In this document: positions 10,842 through 23,049 of the stretch, in pieces | Layout of the letters: each line of letters starts with the position of its first letter | Numbering within the stretch: position 1 is the first letter of the stretch | Assembly: GCA_029931535.1 (NCBI GenBank) | Contig: JAQPZY010001184.1 | Span: 186,001 to 250,000 of the forward strand | Reading direction: 5' to 3' | DNA from: Margaritifera margaritifera | Lineage: Eukaryota; Mollusca; Bivalvia; Unionida; Margaritiferidae | Length of the DNA stretch: 64,000 nt | Program-made: the position numbers and the translations under genes | The notes under the pieces: model-generated | Told to the model about the DNA's origin: nothing | Database searches by the model: none | The model's input: only the letters and a program-made list of their open reading frames with translations

Positions 10842-10993
10842 GAGTATCTGGAATGCACCACCAAATCCACATGTGAGTTTTTATTTTTCTTCTCTATTTT
10901 ATTTTAATTAAACAATCTCCTGAAGATGCATGTGTTGTGTACACAGAGTTACTCACTTGCTTTCATGTAATTTACATTCAGTCATTCTTGCAG
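10838..10993 (+). other. 3' end of ZNFX1-A: stop, possible intron and poly-A signal
   Basis: The stop TAA (10839-10841) overlaps a donor-like GTAAGA (10838). A second donor-like GTGAGT is at 10873. An acceptor-like 'ttcttgcag' ends at 10993. All are conserved in the other copy. Splicing from 10838 to 10993 would replace the stop by three extra residues (Phe-Glu-Cys) and a new TAA. Splicing from 10873 would only remove 3' UTR. The candidate poly-A signal ATTAAA (10907-10912) lies inside either intron, so unspliced polyadenylated mRNA is equally possible. Confidence 0.35.
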
Positions 10994-11381
10994 CTTTGAA
11001 TGTTAACGTAAAGGTAGCCAACGCTATGACCGCTACAACTCCATGAAAGCGTCTAAAGTTTATTTTTGTATTCTCACTAGCAGTGACATCTGTATCAGTC
11101 CTATCCGTATGCCCGCCAACGGAAGGATATTAGCACAATGGTGCAAAATCTACAGTTGACATTTATTCGGCATTTATATATGCATATGTATGAGACCTGA
11201 TTAGATTCCACGTTATTGAGCAATTGCTGCATTTTTCTTTTTTTTTTTTATAAAAAAAACGTGTTTTGGTCTTAAACATTTTTGTTGAAAATTGTGCTAG
11301 CGTGATAACGCAAAATAGGGTTCGAGGTAGACAAAAGAAGTCAGACAGAAATGTCTGTAAACATATGTAGATAACCTGAGG

Positions 11382-11385
<4 letters not shown>

Positions 11386-11458
<73 letters not shown>
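11386..11458 (+). repeat. (TA)n microsatellite
   Basis: About 73 bases of TA. At the equivalent place copy B has a (GA)n run, a tRNA-like relic and only a short TA run near 61219-61231, so this site has been unstable since duplication. Confidence 0.97.
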
Positions 11459-11459
<1 letters not shown>

Positions 11460-11769
11460 TCTTTATTCACATTTTAAACTTAGACTCTTTAGTCTGGGTC
11501 GAAGGCATAAGTGTTTTCCAAATACAAATCTGATTTATTGCTGCGCTGCCTAATAACAATTCTGATTATGAAACAAATCATTTGTGTTATTTCATTAAAT
11601 AATTTTAAAATGTTCGTTTTACATGACAATCTGTACCAGCTTAATTTTACATTTCCGTGGCATGTATTTTTCTGTTCGGATATTTGTTTTTTAATTTATT
11701 TTATTTTTGTTTTTGTTTTTTTAAATAGATTGAAAAAATAAAAAGTTAAACAAATTTCATTGAACACAA

Positions 11770-11900
11770 ACAAAATGTTTAAACTGCTGTTCAATAATTT
11801 TTGGGTACCAAATTTTAGTTACTCTAACTCTTTCGTAAATAAAATGTTTCACAAGTCAAACATTTTGAAAACGACAAAATGGCATTTTTCTAATGCTGTA

Positions 11901-11969
<69 letters not shown>

Positions 11970-12310
11970 GCAGCAAATGTGTTGAAAGGAAGGTAACTGT
12001 TCAAACTTCACTGAATTCCAAACTGCACGGGGATCTTTGATTTCAACGTGGATTTTTTTCAGAAGGACAGATGATGAATTTCGAATAATATAAACCTGCC
12101 ATACGATGGAAGGGGACTTATTCTTATACTGAATTGCAATAGAAAATGTATCTAATATTTGCTAATAGGGCTTGCAAATAAAACACCCTTTTTTAAAATT
12201 AACGAATGTGTAATCGCAAGACCGATCATGTCTTAATACTACAGGTCGACTGAGATAAATCTTCAATATGTTTATGTAAATATCATTAGAAACACAATAT
12301 GAAATTGTCC
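11770..12310 (+). repeat. Block that is relocated in copy B
   Basis: Contains (TTA)n and 'tccaaactgcacggggatct' and ends near 'attagaaacacaatatg'. Its counterpart in the second locus is at about 63120-63620, downstream of sequence that corresponds to 14990-15040 here. It may be a small non-autonomous element or a rearranged fragment. Confidence 0.75.
11902..11969 (+). repeat. (TTA)n microsatellite
   Basis: About 68 bases of the trinucleotide. The counterpart in copy B is compound, (TTG)n followed by (TTA)n, at 63281-63353. Confidence 0.97.
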
Positions 12311-13264
12311 AACTTAAACTGCACAGGTTGTGTTATTTTGTTCTAAGTAACAAATAAGTGAAAAATTTATAATTATTATTGACGTGAGACTCCAGACATA
12401 TCATCTCTCTATTCTGGTCTACTCTACAGCGAGGATAAAGTTCTCGGTAATTATCTGAAATACATTTTGTTGGTCAGTTCATAATCAGCATGTTCCCTGT
12501 TTACATTTAAATGAGAACGAACTGCGTTTGACAAACCGATTTTATTAAATGTAATGTGCAGAATTTTTTTTTCCGAAGCTTTGCTTCCCAGCACTTTTGA
12601 TAGTGGTTATAAAGTATAGATTTAATATACAGTTGAACATCGCTGTTCTGTGTGATTATTTTAACAGTTCCAAAATAAACATTATGACAACAGAGAATCG
12701 TTTGACCAATGTATCGGCGATGTATCTAGGCGATAAACTGGATACGACTTAATGACGTCATAACTGTATCCATCATGACGACTTTCGTATCCCAGACTAT
12801 CGACGTGAATATTTGGAATGAATAGGTCGTATTTACAAAACTGCTCTGTTAATTTGAATAAAATTTCTGTTATAATTCCATTCACTTAGTATATTCATTC
12901 AAGTCACATATAAAATAAGATTTCGATCTCGTTTCAGCTGGACTTGACCTGTTGTGTTTCTTATTCCAAATTTATCTCCGGTGAGCTGTAGTATATCATT
13001 TACATGAACGGATTATACTCCACTTTGTATCTGTAAATAGTGTTATTTAATGTTTTTTGTTTTGTTTTTGTTTTTGCTGTATTCACTCTTAAGACACTGA
13101 ATCATCGTCGACAAGTTTTTGCATGAACTATTAACCATTTACCGATTTGAACTAAAGTTTTTTAGTTAAGTCTTGATGACACTACCTAGACATATTTTGA
13201 TTTCTTTTTCCATCAAGGAAACCACAGCAAACTTTAGAGTCAGTGCGTGCTGCTGGTACTACCA

Positions 13265-13265
<1 letters not shown>

Positions 13266-13311
<46 letters not shown>
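13266..13311 (+). repeat. (CA)n microsatellite
   Basis: About 46 bases of CA. Copy B has only a handful of CA units at the corresponding position near 61813. Confidence 0.97.
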
Positions 13312-13314
<3 letters not shown>

Positions 13315-13887
13315 GAATTAGTGGAAGTCTATAAGATTCGCTTCAACCAGTGAACAATCTTGTCTAGACTGCGTATGTTCGTAACAGATTTTATTGACCT
13401 GTAATGATTAGAGAACAACAACAACAACAACAACAACATCAAAATACGCTTGTTTGTGTATTTACTGATACAGCTTACTTACAAAAAAAAAACAAACTCG
13501 CCATTCTAACACACCTGCGAATAAAATCTACGATATGTGTGTGCGTTATTGAAGTTGTACTAAAAAATGCTATAAGACGAATTGTTAAGTCAGTGGCCGC
13601 AGATCTTGCGAGTCGGTCAGTCAAAACAATGTGTCCACACTAATATATTTCAGTACAAAATTCCACAGCCCATTATTATCTACTTTAAACCGAATGAAAA
13701 CACTATTTGGTATCCAGTGACTTAAATATAAACCTATTGCATAATGTTATAACTTAAACATTCAATTTTTAATCTTTACGCTAACTGATTGCAAATTTTC
13801 AATAAATGAACCCCATTCATTGTTTTTGAGGTCATGTCATAGCGGTGAAATAAACGGAGCTGTGACTCGCGGTTGCCTAGTTTATAT

Positions 13888-14350
13888 ACGACAAATGGAA
13901 TCAGGACACAATTAATACCTCCGGTTCAGTACCTGAATGTAGTCCGAGTCTATTTTTAGATCCTTTTTTCCTCTCTCATTTTGGTGGTGATGTATGCATT
14001 AGATTTAGTCATTCTTAGTATTGATTTAAAGGAAATTGGTTATTGTTTAGAATATGAGCATTATAGTGTGGTTGTCTGTGTGTATTTTGGCGACAGTGCA
14101 CAGTGAGTAATGAGGCATTGGTGCTGATCCGGAAGTGAAATCTGTGACTCATTGCACGTTGCTTTGTTTACAGTCCAGCCATTCACAAGAATGCCGGTTA
14201 ATCTTTGACAAGAACTTCAGCGTGAGTTCATCTTTGAAGATACTTTACAGCAACATATGATTTATTAGGATTTGGACACAGTGGAAAGTTCAGTACTGAC
14301 AAACAAATGTAGAGACTATATAGGAAAATTAATTGTGGTCTAAGGCCAAA
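13888..14350 (+). other. Segment absent from copy B
   Basis: Flanks match copy B (13871-13887 with 'ggttgcctagttt' near 62380; 14352 onward with 'cagtacgttc' near 62416), but the intervening ~460 bases are missing there. It could be an insertion here or a deletion in B. No terminal repeats or target-site duplication are obvious. It contains the signal-peptide-like exon at 14054. Confidence 0.7.
14054..14102 (+). CDS. Possible first exon with signal peptide (tentative)
   Basis: An ATG at 14054 opens a frame reading MSIIVWLSVCILATVH, a short hydrophobic stretch ending in small residues, as in a secretory signal peptide. It is followed at 14103 by a perfect donor, GTGAGT. Read through, the frame stops at 14108. 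A signal-peptide exon that ends at a donor is a common first-exon architecture, but no downstream exon was recognised and the segment is missing from copy B. Chance is a serious alternative. Confidence 0.2.
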
Positions 14351-15348
14351 TGTGCTGATCCAGTACGTTCATTATATATCTATGTAACCGTTGCTCTGAT
14401 TGGATGCAGGCAAAACATTTTCATTTGTGACGTAATAATGTTTACTCATACGTCTTACATCGAGCTTTAAATAGATGGGGTAAAGCCTAGCAACAGACAA
14501 CAGCCTAGCAACCTAGCAACAGTGGTCGATGTCAAATTAATTTGTAAAGGAAATAAATTATACCAGTATGTTCAAAGCTCATTAAAATGAGGGATGGGGG
14601 TCCTTTCGTCAAAAGAAAATAACATTTTTGACAACAAACGGTTTGTATAAAAGAAAGTTAAAAGTTATTGGTATTTTGTCACAAGGGTACCAAGGGCAAG
14701 AAATCTTGCTGGAATAAATTTATAAGGAATTCCTTATAAAATCCATTGTAGCGAAAGTGACGTAATTGTCTCGTTTTGTCTGCGAAAACGAGACAGGTAT
14801 AGCGTATGTATGTAAGTGGTCATGCTTTATAGTTGTTTTAAACACGTTTTTTTGCTTTCTAGTAGGATATCCAAGGTTTTTGGTTCAAAAACAAATTAAG
14901 ATTGTACAAATTATGTTATTCTGTCCTCTTTAGCGGCACTTCTACCGAATTTTGAAATTTTATTTTCTTGTAAGCGAAATTGAAACCGGGATGTCACTCT
15001 GTTAATAATCGCTTTCCTCTCTCCTATCGCGATGGTCGCTATAACGCAAACATCTTCATCGCATTGAATTTTTTTTTCTAAAATCTAATATATTAATATT
15101 TGTATTACCCTGCCATCAGCGTCTTTGGACGCCATGTTTTCTGTAAATAAAAGTAGCCGCTAAAACTCAATTTACTTCAATAAAACCATCGTTAACGTCC
15201 TAAAATTTTCAAATACAAGACTTATTCCTAATTTTAACTGATATATAAACACCTGTTTACTCTTTTATTGGCAATGTATAGATTGACTGATCATCATGGA
15301 GTTTACAATACATAATGCATGTTACCAAGATATTTACATAAACCTTTC

Positions 15349-15350
<2 letters not shown>
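14351..15350. other. Duplicated downstream flank, no gene
   Basis: Aligns by eye with 62415-63110 and 63629-63840. Includes the short repeated phrase 'cctagcaac' (14488-14520). No coding potential seen. Confidence 0.55.

Positions 15351-15391
<41 letters not shown>
15351..15391 (+). repeat. (CA)n microsatellite
   Basis: About 40 bases of CA at the right edge of the duplicated unit. Copy B has a (TA)n tract at the matching edge. Confidence 0.97.
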
Positions 15392-15394
<3 letters not shown>

Positions 15395-16880
15395 TATAGT
15401 TTTTGTAAATTGATAACTGAATTTCTGAGATATATTCAGGATGCACGTTACATACATATCTAGAAAAATACTTTCTTCATATTGTATAATATTTATCATT
15501 TTGCTTTTGTTAATTAATGATTTAACTCTGTTTTACATGAGAGAGACATTATGTGTAAGACAATACAGTTTCATATAAAGTCTTGGTTGTGTGTTTTGCA
15601 AAATCTTGAATAACTGTATACTGGTTTTGTTAAGTTGTCACTAAAAAGATGGAGCATGGATGGAAATAAATCTGTCCGCGCCATGTTTTACGTGAACCAT
15701 TTTGGTCCCATTTAACTTTGCATATATTGATGAAAACTATATGTATATACCGTCTGGTTTTAGTGTACCTTCATCTTCTTTTTCCTTTGTTAAAATACCT
15801 GTCCCCTCTACAATTCAGTGGCTGTTGATCATGTGTAGTTAGAAGCAGTTATGTTGAAAATAATATCGTTGCAGTTATTTTGATGATACCAGCAATTTCG
15901 GTATTAGCTGTCGCTATTAAATGATCCATTGTTATAAATGGAGGATGCTAAAAATTGCAGTTTCACTGAATTGGAATAAAATCCATGATGTTTCTACAAT
16001 TGTGGTGAACGTGAATTGTAATATTTGAGTTCAGTGATAACACTGGATATCGAATATTTTGGATTCTGTGAAAGTTTAATAATGCAAGGTACTTCTGATT
16101 GGCTAATGACATCAAGCATCCGATACAATAAGCAGCCGTAGCGTAAATGAAGTTAATTTTATAGAATACCAGTAGCGTTTATAATACAGAAAGAAAAAAT
16201 AAAATTAAATCATTATAATGATAATGTTTGTAATATAGAATACCCAATATGTTTAAATCGATAAAACTAAACTAAAGTACTGACCATTTCATTAAGAATG
16301 CTGGTCACAATTATCATACCATGATGTTGTTGATAATACTGTATATGACACATATAATCTCATTATTTTTTTATCTCGGATGTTATCCAGTCTTACTGCT
16401 TTTCATATTACTAGATAATAATGAGTTGTCTTATTTCAATATGTTCATAAATCTTAGGAAAGTATTTTGGTTACTACCATTGATGTGAAGTATGAACAAT
16501 TTTGCTTGGAGAAAACTGCAAATTGCACAATAGTATTATCATACGGGTACTTCTAGCGCATCCAATCACCAGCAAAGAGAAGATCCCAAACATCTGAATC
16601 ATTAAATTCGGAACATTGACAAACAGTTCTTGATTTATCTTATTAGTTAGTAATTCTTTTAATTACCATACTGTATTAAACAATCAAAATTTTGTTCTTA
16701 CCATCATTTGAAAGATTATCTTCTCCAGTATTATCAACGATACTAGTATTCTAGTCCTGACAGCATCGCTCACGCCAGATTTGGCTGACTGCCAATCATG
16801 TATCGTCTTGCATCCAAATGTATTATATGAACTGTCAATTCGCTTACTGTATTTTTCTTTTACTTTCTTTTATATTACTG
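15392..16880. other. Non-coding AT-rich spacer
   Basis: No open frame of note, no recognised repeat and no RNA gene visible in this stretch. Confidence 0.45.
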
Positions 16881-17678
16881 TTGTACCAGGTATTATTGTC
16901 TGCAGATACTGATACTAGAAGTTTTATCACGATAAAACTGGGACTATTTATATCCCCCCACACCCTGAATTTGTCAGGGTTATATAGCATTAGGCTTCTA
17001 CGTCCGTCCTGTACTTACGTCCCGCAACACTTGTGTGTACTACTAGTTCCGCATTTTCCCGTGGACAATGTTAAAACTTGGCTAGCATTATTAACTCTTT
17101 ATTGATGTTAAATGTATATCCTACATGTGACAATTATTGTGTCCCACAGTACATTGCGGGGGGGGGGGGGGTCGGGTCAGAGCCGGCGCGCACCCGCACT
17201 AAAACTCAGCTAAACATATGCGTAAAACAACCGGAACATTTCCTAGAGTAAGTATTCTTTACAGTGATACGGCTAAACGTATATCCTGGAAACGTTTAAA
17301 ATGCAAGAGCTTTCGGGATTATCTCCTCCTGGACCCTGCCGGGGGATTTGGGCCCATAGACCTCTCGCCTACTTGTTTACAACCCCCCCTCCCCCACGAT
17401 ATTTCCCTGAACCTTGTTAGACATAATTCAACTCAAGCGAATATATGAATAGCCGTCTCTCCTTACGCTCTGATGTCTTTTTTGTCTGAGTTATGCCCCT
17501 TATTGGTGATAAATAGATATATTGTGTACGACAATTCTTGTGTGCATAACATTTTACATAGATTTCTATGAATTTTCCTGAAATTTCGCACGCATTACTA
17601 ACATTAGGTCAAGTATATCATTCTGTCGTCATGCTCCAATTAATATTTCTAGGAGTTTTTCCCCTTTTCTTGGTGTTA

Positions 17679-17760
<82 letters not shown>

Positions 17761-17880
17761 TTTATGTTTAACTTGTTTCATAGATTTCCATGATTTGTCC
17801 TGAAATTTGGAATGCATTATTGACATTAGGTCAAGTATATCGTTCTGTCGTCATGCTCTGGGACTTCTTAAAATATGCCC
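16881..17880 (+). repeat. Interspersed repeat R2 with internal tandem units
   Basis: The phrase 'aggtcaagtatatc.ttctgtcgtcatgctc', preceded by 'catagatttc.atga.tt', occurs twice (about 17556-17636 and 17778-17857), separated by a (TA)n run at 17683-17754. Phrases such as 'gagttatgcccctt' recur at 21520. This is typical of a mollusc repeat with ~150-220 bp internal units. Open frames across it are not genes. Confidence 0.6.
17683..17754 (+). repeat. (TA)n microsatellite
   Basis: About 72 bases of TA inside repeat R2. It creates artificial Ile-Tyr frames on both strands. Confidence 0.97.
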
Positions 17881-19586
17881 ATGTATTTTGTATCCATTAT
17901 TGATGTATTTTTATTATGAATCTGTATGCATACGTGCATACATTTTGCCAGAGTTATCGCGCATTTATACTTTCATACCTCAATCAAATAGAAAGAGGAT
18001 GGGGTAATCCGTGTCCATTGGGCACATTTCTTATGTTTCAGTATTACCCATACCATTTGCATTTCACCACTGACACTGCTGCCCAAACCAGTTTTTTTGT
18101 ATATAATTTTTATCTCCATTGTTCTGTTATACCAGTATTATCTTGTATCAGAGAAACTTAGCCACTGGTTTTGAAACGACATGCGAGAATTTTATCACAA
18201 ACACCAGCTTCACACTACGGTACTTTTTATGTAAACTGAAACTTCCGGAACAGGTCGTTTGGGGCATTTTAAGTCATGTTAGGATATATTTGATATTCTG
18301 CTCCAGGAGTTAAAGTTATAGATGTTAAATAATTAAGTTCCTATTCTGTTTTCTAGTTTATTTCTTCTCATCACTGTGCTTTGGGTGTATTAAGATAGGC
18401 AAGCACTCACGCCGGTTTGCGAATGGAATTTTCATATAAATAGTTCAATGACTTAAAGAGAATGTCATCTGTTTGATGAGAAAACTTATTATACCTTTAA
18501 TTTGCGTTTTCGGGGCAACTATATAGGATTCCACCCCATCTTTTTTGTCCGTATAGTTGTAGGTGATTAAATGTCTTTAACATTTCTATTTTCGCTTATT
18601 AGAATTTCTTTATTTGTCATCCATGTTTTGAATTGTTGTAGTGTCAGTCATGTTGGACTTCATGATATTTTGTAGTAATTTTTTCAAGTATTGTCCCTGC
18701 ATATTGTAAGTGTTTTATAAACGTTTTGAACTATATATCTTCTTGCCTCTTCAAGGCCACTTGTATGTAACCTAAACCGAAATTCATCTTACTGTAGAGG
18801 TAACATCCACATCTTTTAAGTATATGAAATCAATGAAATTTACCGCTCCTGTTTTCTGAACGTGATTAAATTGAATGTGAGGTACATTTGACATGGAAAA
18901 TATACCCGTACAGTTAACACACGTAGATGTAAACTACACCTATATGTGTTTATTTGTATGACACCTAATACATTTTATTCAAACAATAGATGTGTTTTTG
19001 TTCCCGTTAATAACTAAATCAATTGTTTAATATAAGGTGTCTTACCTACATTTTTAAAGGTACGCATCACATCCCTGTTTTGATTCCTAGAGTTTGTTTT
19101 TTTTTTTTCGTTTTTTTTCTTTTTTCTGTTGAGTATTACTTGAGGAAAACATTTCTAATACACGCTTGTTTGTGTCAACTGACCGGCACTAATTGAGAGG
19201 TCAGTTTGTGAGATGGATACATTTCTGTTAAATAAATATTATCTAGTGGATTAGTAGTATATTACCATTCTAGTTCTTGTATTTATCAGGATTCTCTATT
19301 ACTCAGCTAACAAAGTGACTTATTGATGGTATAAAACATGCTTAAAAAACCAAACAAACAAAAAAGTTACTACTGAATTATACATATTTAATTTTCTGCA
19401 CTGATACTTTTTGATTACATCACTACTGTGTTATTTATGTTATTATTATATACTTTATAAACAGTCCCATACATCCAAAGACTTAAACTGAAAGGAGAAC
19501 AAAATAAATAAATAAGTAAATAAATAAATATGATTTATAAAAATACTGAAAATGGACGGCTCGTGATGGCTAATTGCGTCTGTTAG

Positions 19587-19589
<3 letters not shown>
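17881..19589. other. Non-coding spacer
   Basis: AT-rich, with a poly-T tract near 19096-19125 and an 'aaataaataaat' stretch near 19504-19530. No gene supported. Confidence 0.45.

Positions 19590-19662
<73 letters not shown>
19590..19662 (+). repeat. (GA)n microsatellite
   Basis: About 73 bases of AG dinucleotide. Confidence 0.97.
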
Positions 19663-19664
<2 letters not shown>

Positions 19665-20282
19665 GGGGTCAAACTGACCTTTGATACAATGTATCAGTCA
19701 GCAACTTCTCTTTCACGTAAACAGTGCACTTGTATCCACTCTGAATAGCATTGTTTTATCATGTACTAGGAATTTAATGAAACACAAGCAACTCCAAATG
19801 AATCTATATCCTTTTTTGAGGTATTATCCAAGACCGATGTGCCACAATACCCTGGCAACAATCATGACGCACTGCACTTGCAAATGTACCCGTCACTTTG
19901 ACAGCATCACTGCGAGTAACAATGATCACGTTACATGAAATTATTCTGCGCTCATCTTTCCATAACGGTATCTTGTTTTCACTGATGTACTGCGTCATTT
20001 TTTCCTAATATCAATATTTCGTTGTGTTTCTTTGGCTAAATGAAATTCCATCCTCTTTAACAACCTTGGTTTTGTCGACCGCGGAATGAGTATCACCCCA
20101 TATTGTAAAGTAGCGTACTAGTATATTACTGCGCGGTGTTCAGGTTTCATTCATAAAATGAACGACAGGTAAAATGTTCAATAAAACGTTTAAATAATTT
20201 TTTTTGTTTCAATTGTGTTTTTCCTATAATATAACAGAATTAATAATATACTTGTTTGTAAGTATATAATAAGAAGGTTACT

Positions 20283-20330
20283 GACTGGATGCCCGAGCGA
20301 GGGCATTCTATGCCACATGCCCTCGGGACC
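20283..20330. repeat. Short inverted repeat
   Basis: 'gcccgagcgagggcat' and 'atgccctcggg' form a compact hairpin around a ~10-base loop. It may be the edge of a non-autonomous DNA transposon that includes the larger fold-back downstream. Spacer from 19663 to here holds no gene. Confidence 0.5.
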
Positions 20331-20539
20331 AATATTTTTCAATACTCAGCCAATAACCTGTGCATATAACCATATAATTATTTTATATATGTAACGCGTG
20401 TAATAACATCTAATGACGTCACAAATGATGTCATAACGTCATACTAAGGAAAGGCGTAAGGACTGAGGCATCCGAATGTATTCCAAAGTCATATCACTAC
20501 ACTATTATGTAGTTTGGTTAAAAAAAAATCAGTATTTTT

Positions 20540-20720
20540 CGTCATGCGATAAATAGAATCTTACATTAATGCTCATTTCAAATAAAATTTATGAAATTCG
20601 TCGAATACTTTAAATCTTGTGATCGCCAATTCTCGCAAAAGATCAAATTTATTCAACGAGTTTCATAAATTTCATTTGATATAAGCACCCGTGTACAATT
20701 CTTTATTTATGAATTGTCAT
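20540..20720. repeat. Fold-back (inverted-repeat) element
   Basis: Left arm about 20570-20606 ('tttatgaaattcgtcgaata') is the reverse complement, with few mismatches, of the right arm about 20651-20688 ('tattcaacgagtttcataaa'). Weaker complementarity continues outward for perhaps 40 more bases on both sides. The internal loop is about 45 bases. A MITE-like or fold-back transposon is the likeliest origin. Confidence 0.6.
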
Positions 20721-21464
20721 TTTAATCCATACGAAAACAAAACTGACAAATCAAAGGATTCTTCGATAATAATTTACCCACTAAGCATCCTTACGACTAT
20801 AACCCAATTATGACAGAGTCCAAAGCCAAATAGAGATTCTCCATCTAGGATGAAGTCGTGAACTCTTATGATGCTAAATTATAACGCTCATAAAGTTAAG
20901 TTTTGCATTTAGTAACAGAATGTCGAGTTATATTCAAAATGATAAGCAATCTAAATTTCTGGTCAGATACATTACAATGTGACTTGTTTTGTGCTATTAA
21001 GTAGTTCCTAATGATCGATCCTTGTGTCAAATTTGTTACTTTTAATTTTTAAAATTTGTCGTATGCTTTTCCAGTTGATTAATTTTGATTTAAGAAGTAC
21101 GTTATATTTTTAAGTATATTTTTGTCTTCAATATATCGTTTTTTCCATAGATGCATATTTTTTTTTAAATCAGAGGACATCGTTTCTCCAATACTTAATA
21201 CTGTTTTAAAAAGCATTCGTGGTAGCGTGTGTCATTTTCATTGAAACGTATACATTACAGTTTTTTTTAGTTTAGATTGCATTTTGTCTCTTCCAAAAGT
21301 TTCATACATCAATTTCTTTTTAGCCCAAATGTATTTTCTTATAAATGTAGCCACATTAAATACGCTGCTCAGGTCGATGCTGCATAGATTGAAAGAAATG
21401 AACGTTTTTAAAGTGTTAAAGTGTGTGTATTGTGAAGATTTTAATCAATAGACCAATTAGTTAA
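20721..21464. other. Non-coding AT-rich spacer
   Basis: No gene, repeat or RNA recognised. Confidence 0.4.
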
Positions 21465-21760
21465 TCATGACAATGACCATATACATCTCTCATTACTCTC
21501 TGATGCCTTTGTTGCCAGAGTTATGCCCTTTACAAGTCTTAAATAGATATACTGCATAGAACAATTCTTCTGTGAGCAACTTGTCCCACCGGTTTTGATC
21601 AATTGCCATGAAGCTTCTTGGCAGATATTCTTGATAGGAGATGAAAATGTACATACACCTCTATCATCAAGCTCCAATGAATTTTTCTCAGAGTTATTCA
21701 CCGTTTCTTTGTGTTTAATATACATGACAATGAACATAGACATATGCAAAATTGTTAACT
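21465..21760 (+). repeat. Repeat R2, second locus
   Basis: Carries R2 phrases ('ctctgatgcctttgttgccag', 'agagttatgccctt', 'aaatagatatact') in the same orientation as 17460-17530. The overlapping 131-residue minus-strand frame is considered spurious. Confidence 0.5.
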
Positions 21761-21928
21761 GTTTGAAAACATTAATAAAAAATAATCTTCCATTTTTATA
21801 GCCAAAGTAATTTAGTGTAAATGTTGTCCAATGGTACGACTGGTTGTGTATGCGTATCATGAACCAATTACCATTTTTAAAAACTACCCAATCAAATCAA
21901 ACCTTGGGCGGTTCAAATATTAACAGTT

Positions 21929-21966
21929 AACAACAACAACAACAACAACAACAACACAACAACAAC

Positions 21967-22009
<43 letters not shown>
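21929..22009 (+). repeat. Compound (AAC)n/(AAT)n microsatellite
   Basis: CAA units (21930-21967) run directly into TAA units (21968-22008). Confidence 0.95.
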
Positions 22010-22011
<2 letters not shown>

Positions 22012-22690
22012 AATAATAAATGGAAATGTAGTGAATATTTAAGTTCCACCACTTTTTTTTATAAATCCGGTAAAGAATGGCTTCTCTTCTCTTCACCAAC
22101 GCAAGCTTAAACACATAATGGGCTGACCTCCTTAACCAACCCAGGTCACTTTCTGTAATTGTTCAGGTGTGATGTATTGATGTGGTGTCACATTTGGGAA
22201 GTTCTGAAGACGTGTTGAGTAAATGAAAAGGTGTGACATGACATAAAGTTTAGAATGTTAGCAATGCATTTTAGCAGGAAGTTTGTATATAGCAATTAAT
22301 ATATTTTCTTTTATCGAGTTTTCTAACAATCATGTATTCCATGTATTGCTTGATGTCCTGTATACGATATTAACAAGATATGCTTTCTATAAAAATTTAT
22401 CTTTGAAATATTTTGTCTTTTTTGTCATAATCCTGTCATTGGATTTTATAATACTATGAGTCATTTTGTTCCCCGTTTCAGAAGTTTTACTAAATAAAGA
22501 AAGCCTTCTAAAATAGAGAACCTGTCTAGAGAATCTATTGTACGCTTTTCCAATCTAGCTTCTGCAAAAATGCGCTTGTACTGTTCCGTGATTTTTTGTG
22601 TGTACAATATGCTAAATAGAACCAGTCAATTGTGTTAACAATAAATAAGATTTAGGACAGAAAAAGGAATGCGCACAAGCCTTCTGTACT
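22010..22690. other. Non-coding spacer
   Basis: No supported gene. Confidence 0.4.
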
Positions 22691-23049
22691 TTCCATGATT
22701 TTGTGTGTGCGTGTGTCACTAGCCTCAATAATGTCAATCTGGTCTCTAACGGGAATTCAACATTATGAGGCCAGAGTGACATTTTTGTACTGATGGAGTT
22801 AGGAAAATGTAATGTTAAAACTACGCCTTCTAACCAGTACACCATTTGACTGACCAGCACCCACTCAATCTACTGACCAACACTACATTTACTAATCAAA
22901 ATGCCGGTTGAGCGACGACTCATCCACTAACCAACACCACGCTTACTAACCAATACGCCGTATGACTGACCAGCACCCACTCAACTACTGACCAACACAA
23001 CATTTACTAACCAATACGCGGTTTTAGTGACCAACACCCACTCATATAC

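Larger units (their letters stand above)
10994..13265. other. Duplicated 3' flank of copy A, no gene
   Basis: Non-coding sequence related in pieces to 60631-61800. It holds two microsatellites (listed separately) and the block at 11770-12310 that has a different position in copy B. The short open frames here have no recognisable domain. Confidence 0.6.
4235..15350 (+). repeat. Segmental duplication, copy A
   Basis: Matches 53885-63850 in direct orientation: upstream region, whole ZNFX1 gene, 3' untranslated region and several kilobases of downstream non-coding DNA. Matching landmarks are 'attctgaattat' (4232 and 53886), the TATA-like box (4487 and 54144), the 3' UTR (10842 and 60493) and the 'atttatctccggtgagctg' block (about 12969 and 61518). 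The copies differ downstream by insertions, deletions and one relocated block, so they are not brand-new. Both ends sit close to microsatellites or repeats. Confidence 0.93.

Noticed and set aside
17568..17826. Open frames rich in Ile-Tyr on both strands
   Set aside because: Produced by the (TA)n run inside repeat R2.
21465..21860. 131-residue minus-strand open frame
   Set aside because: Lies across interspersed repeat R2 and has no domain.
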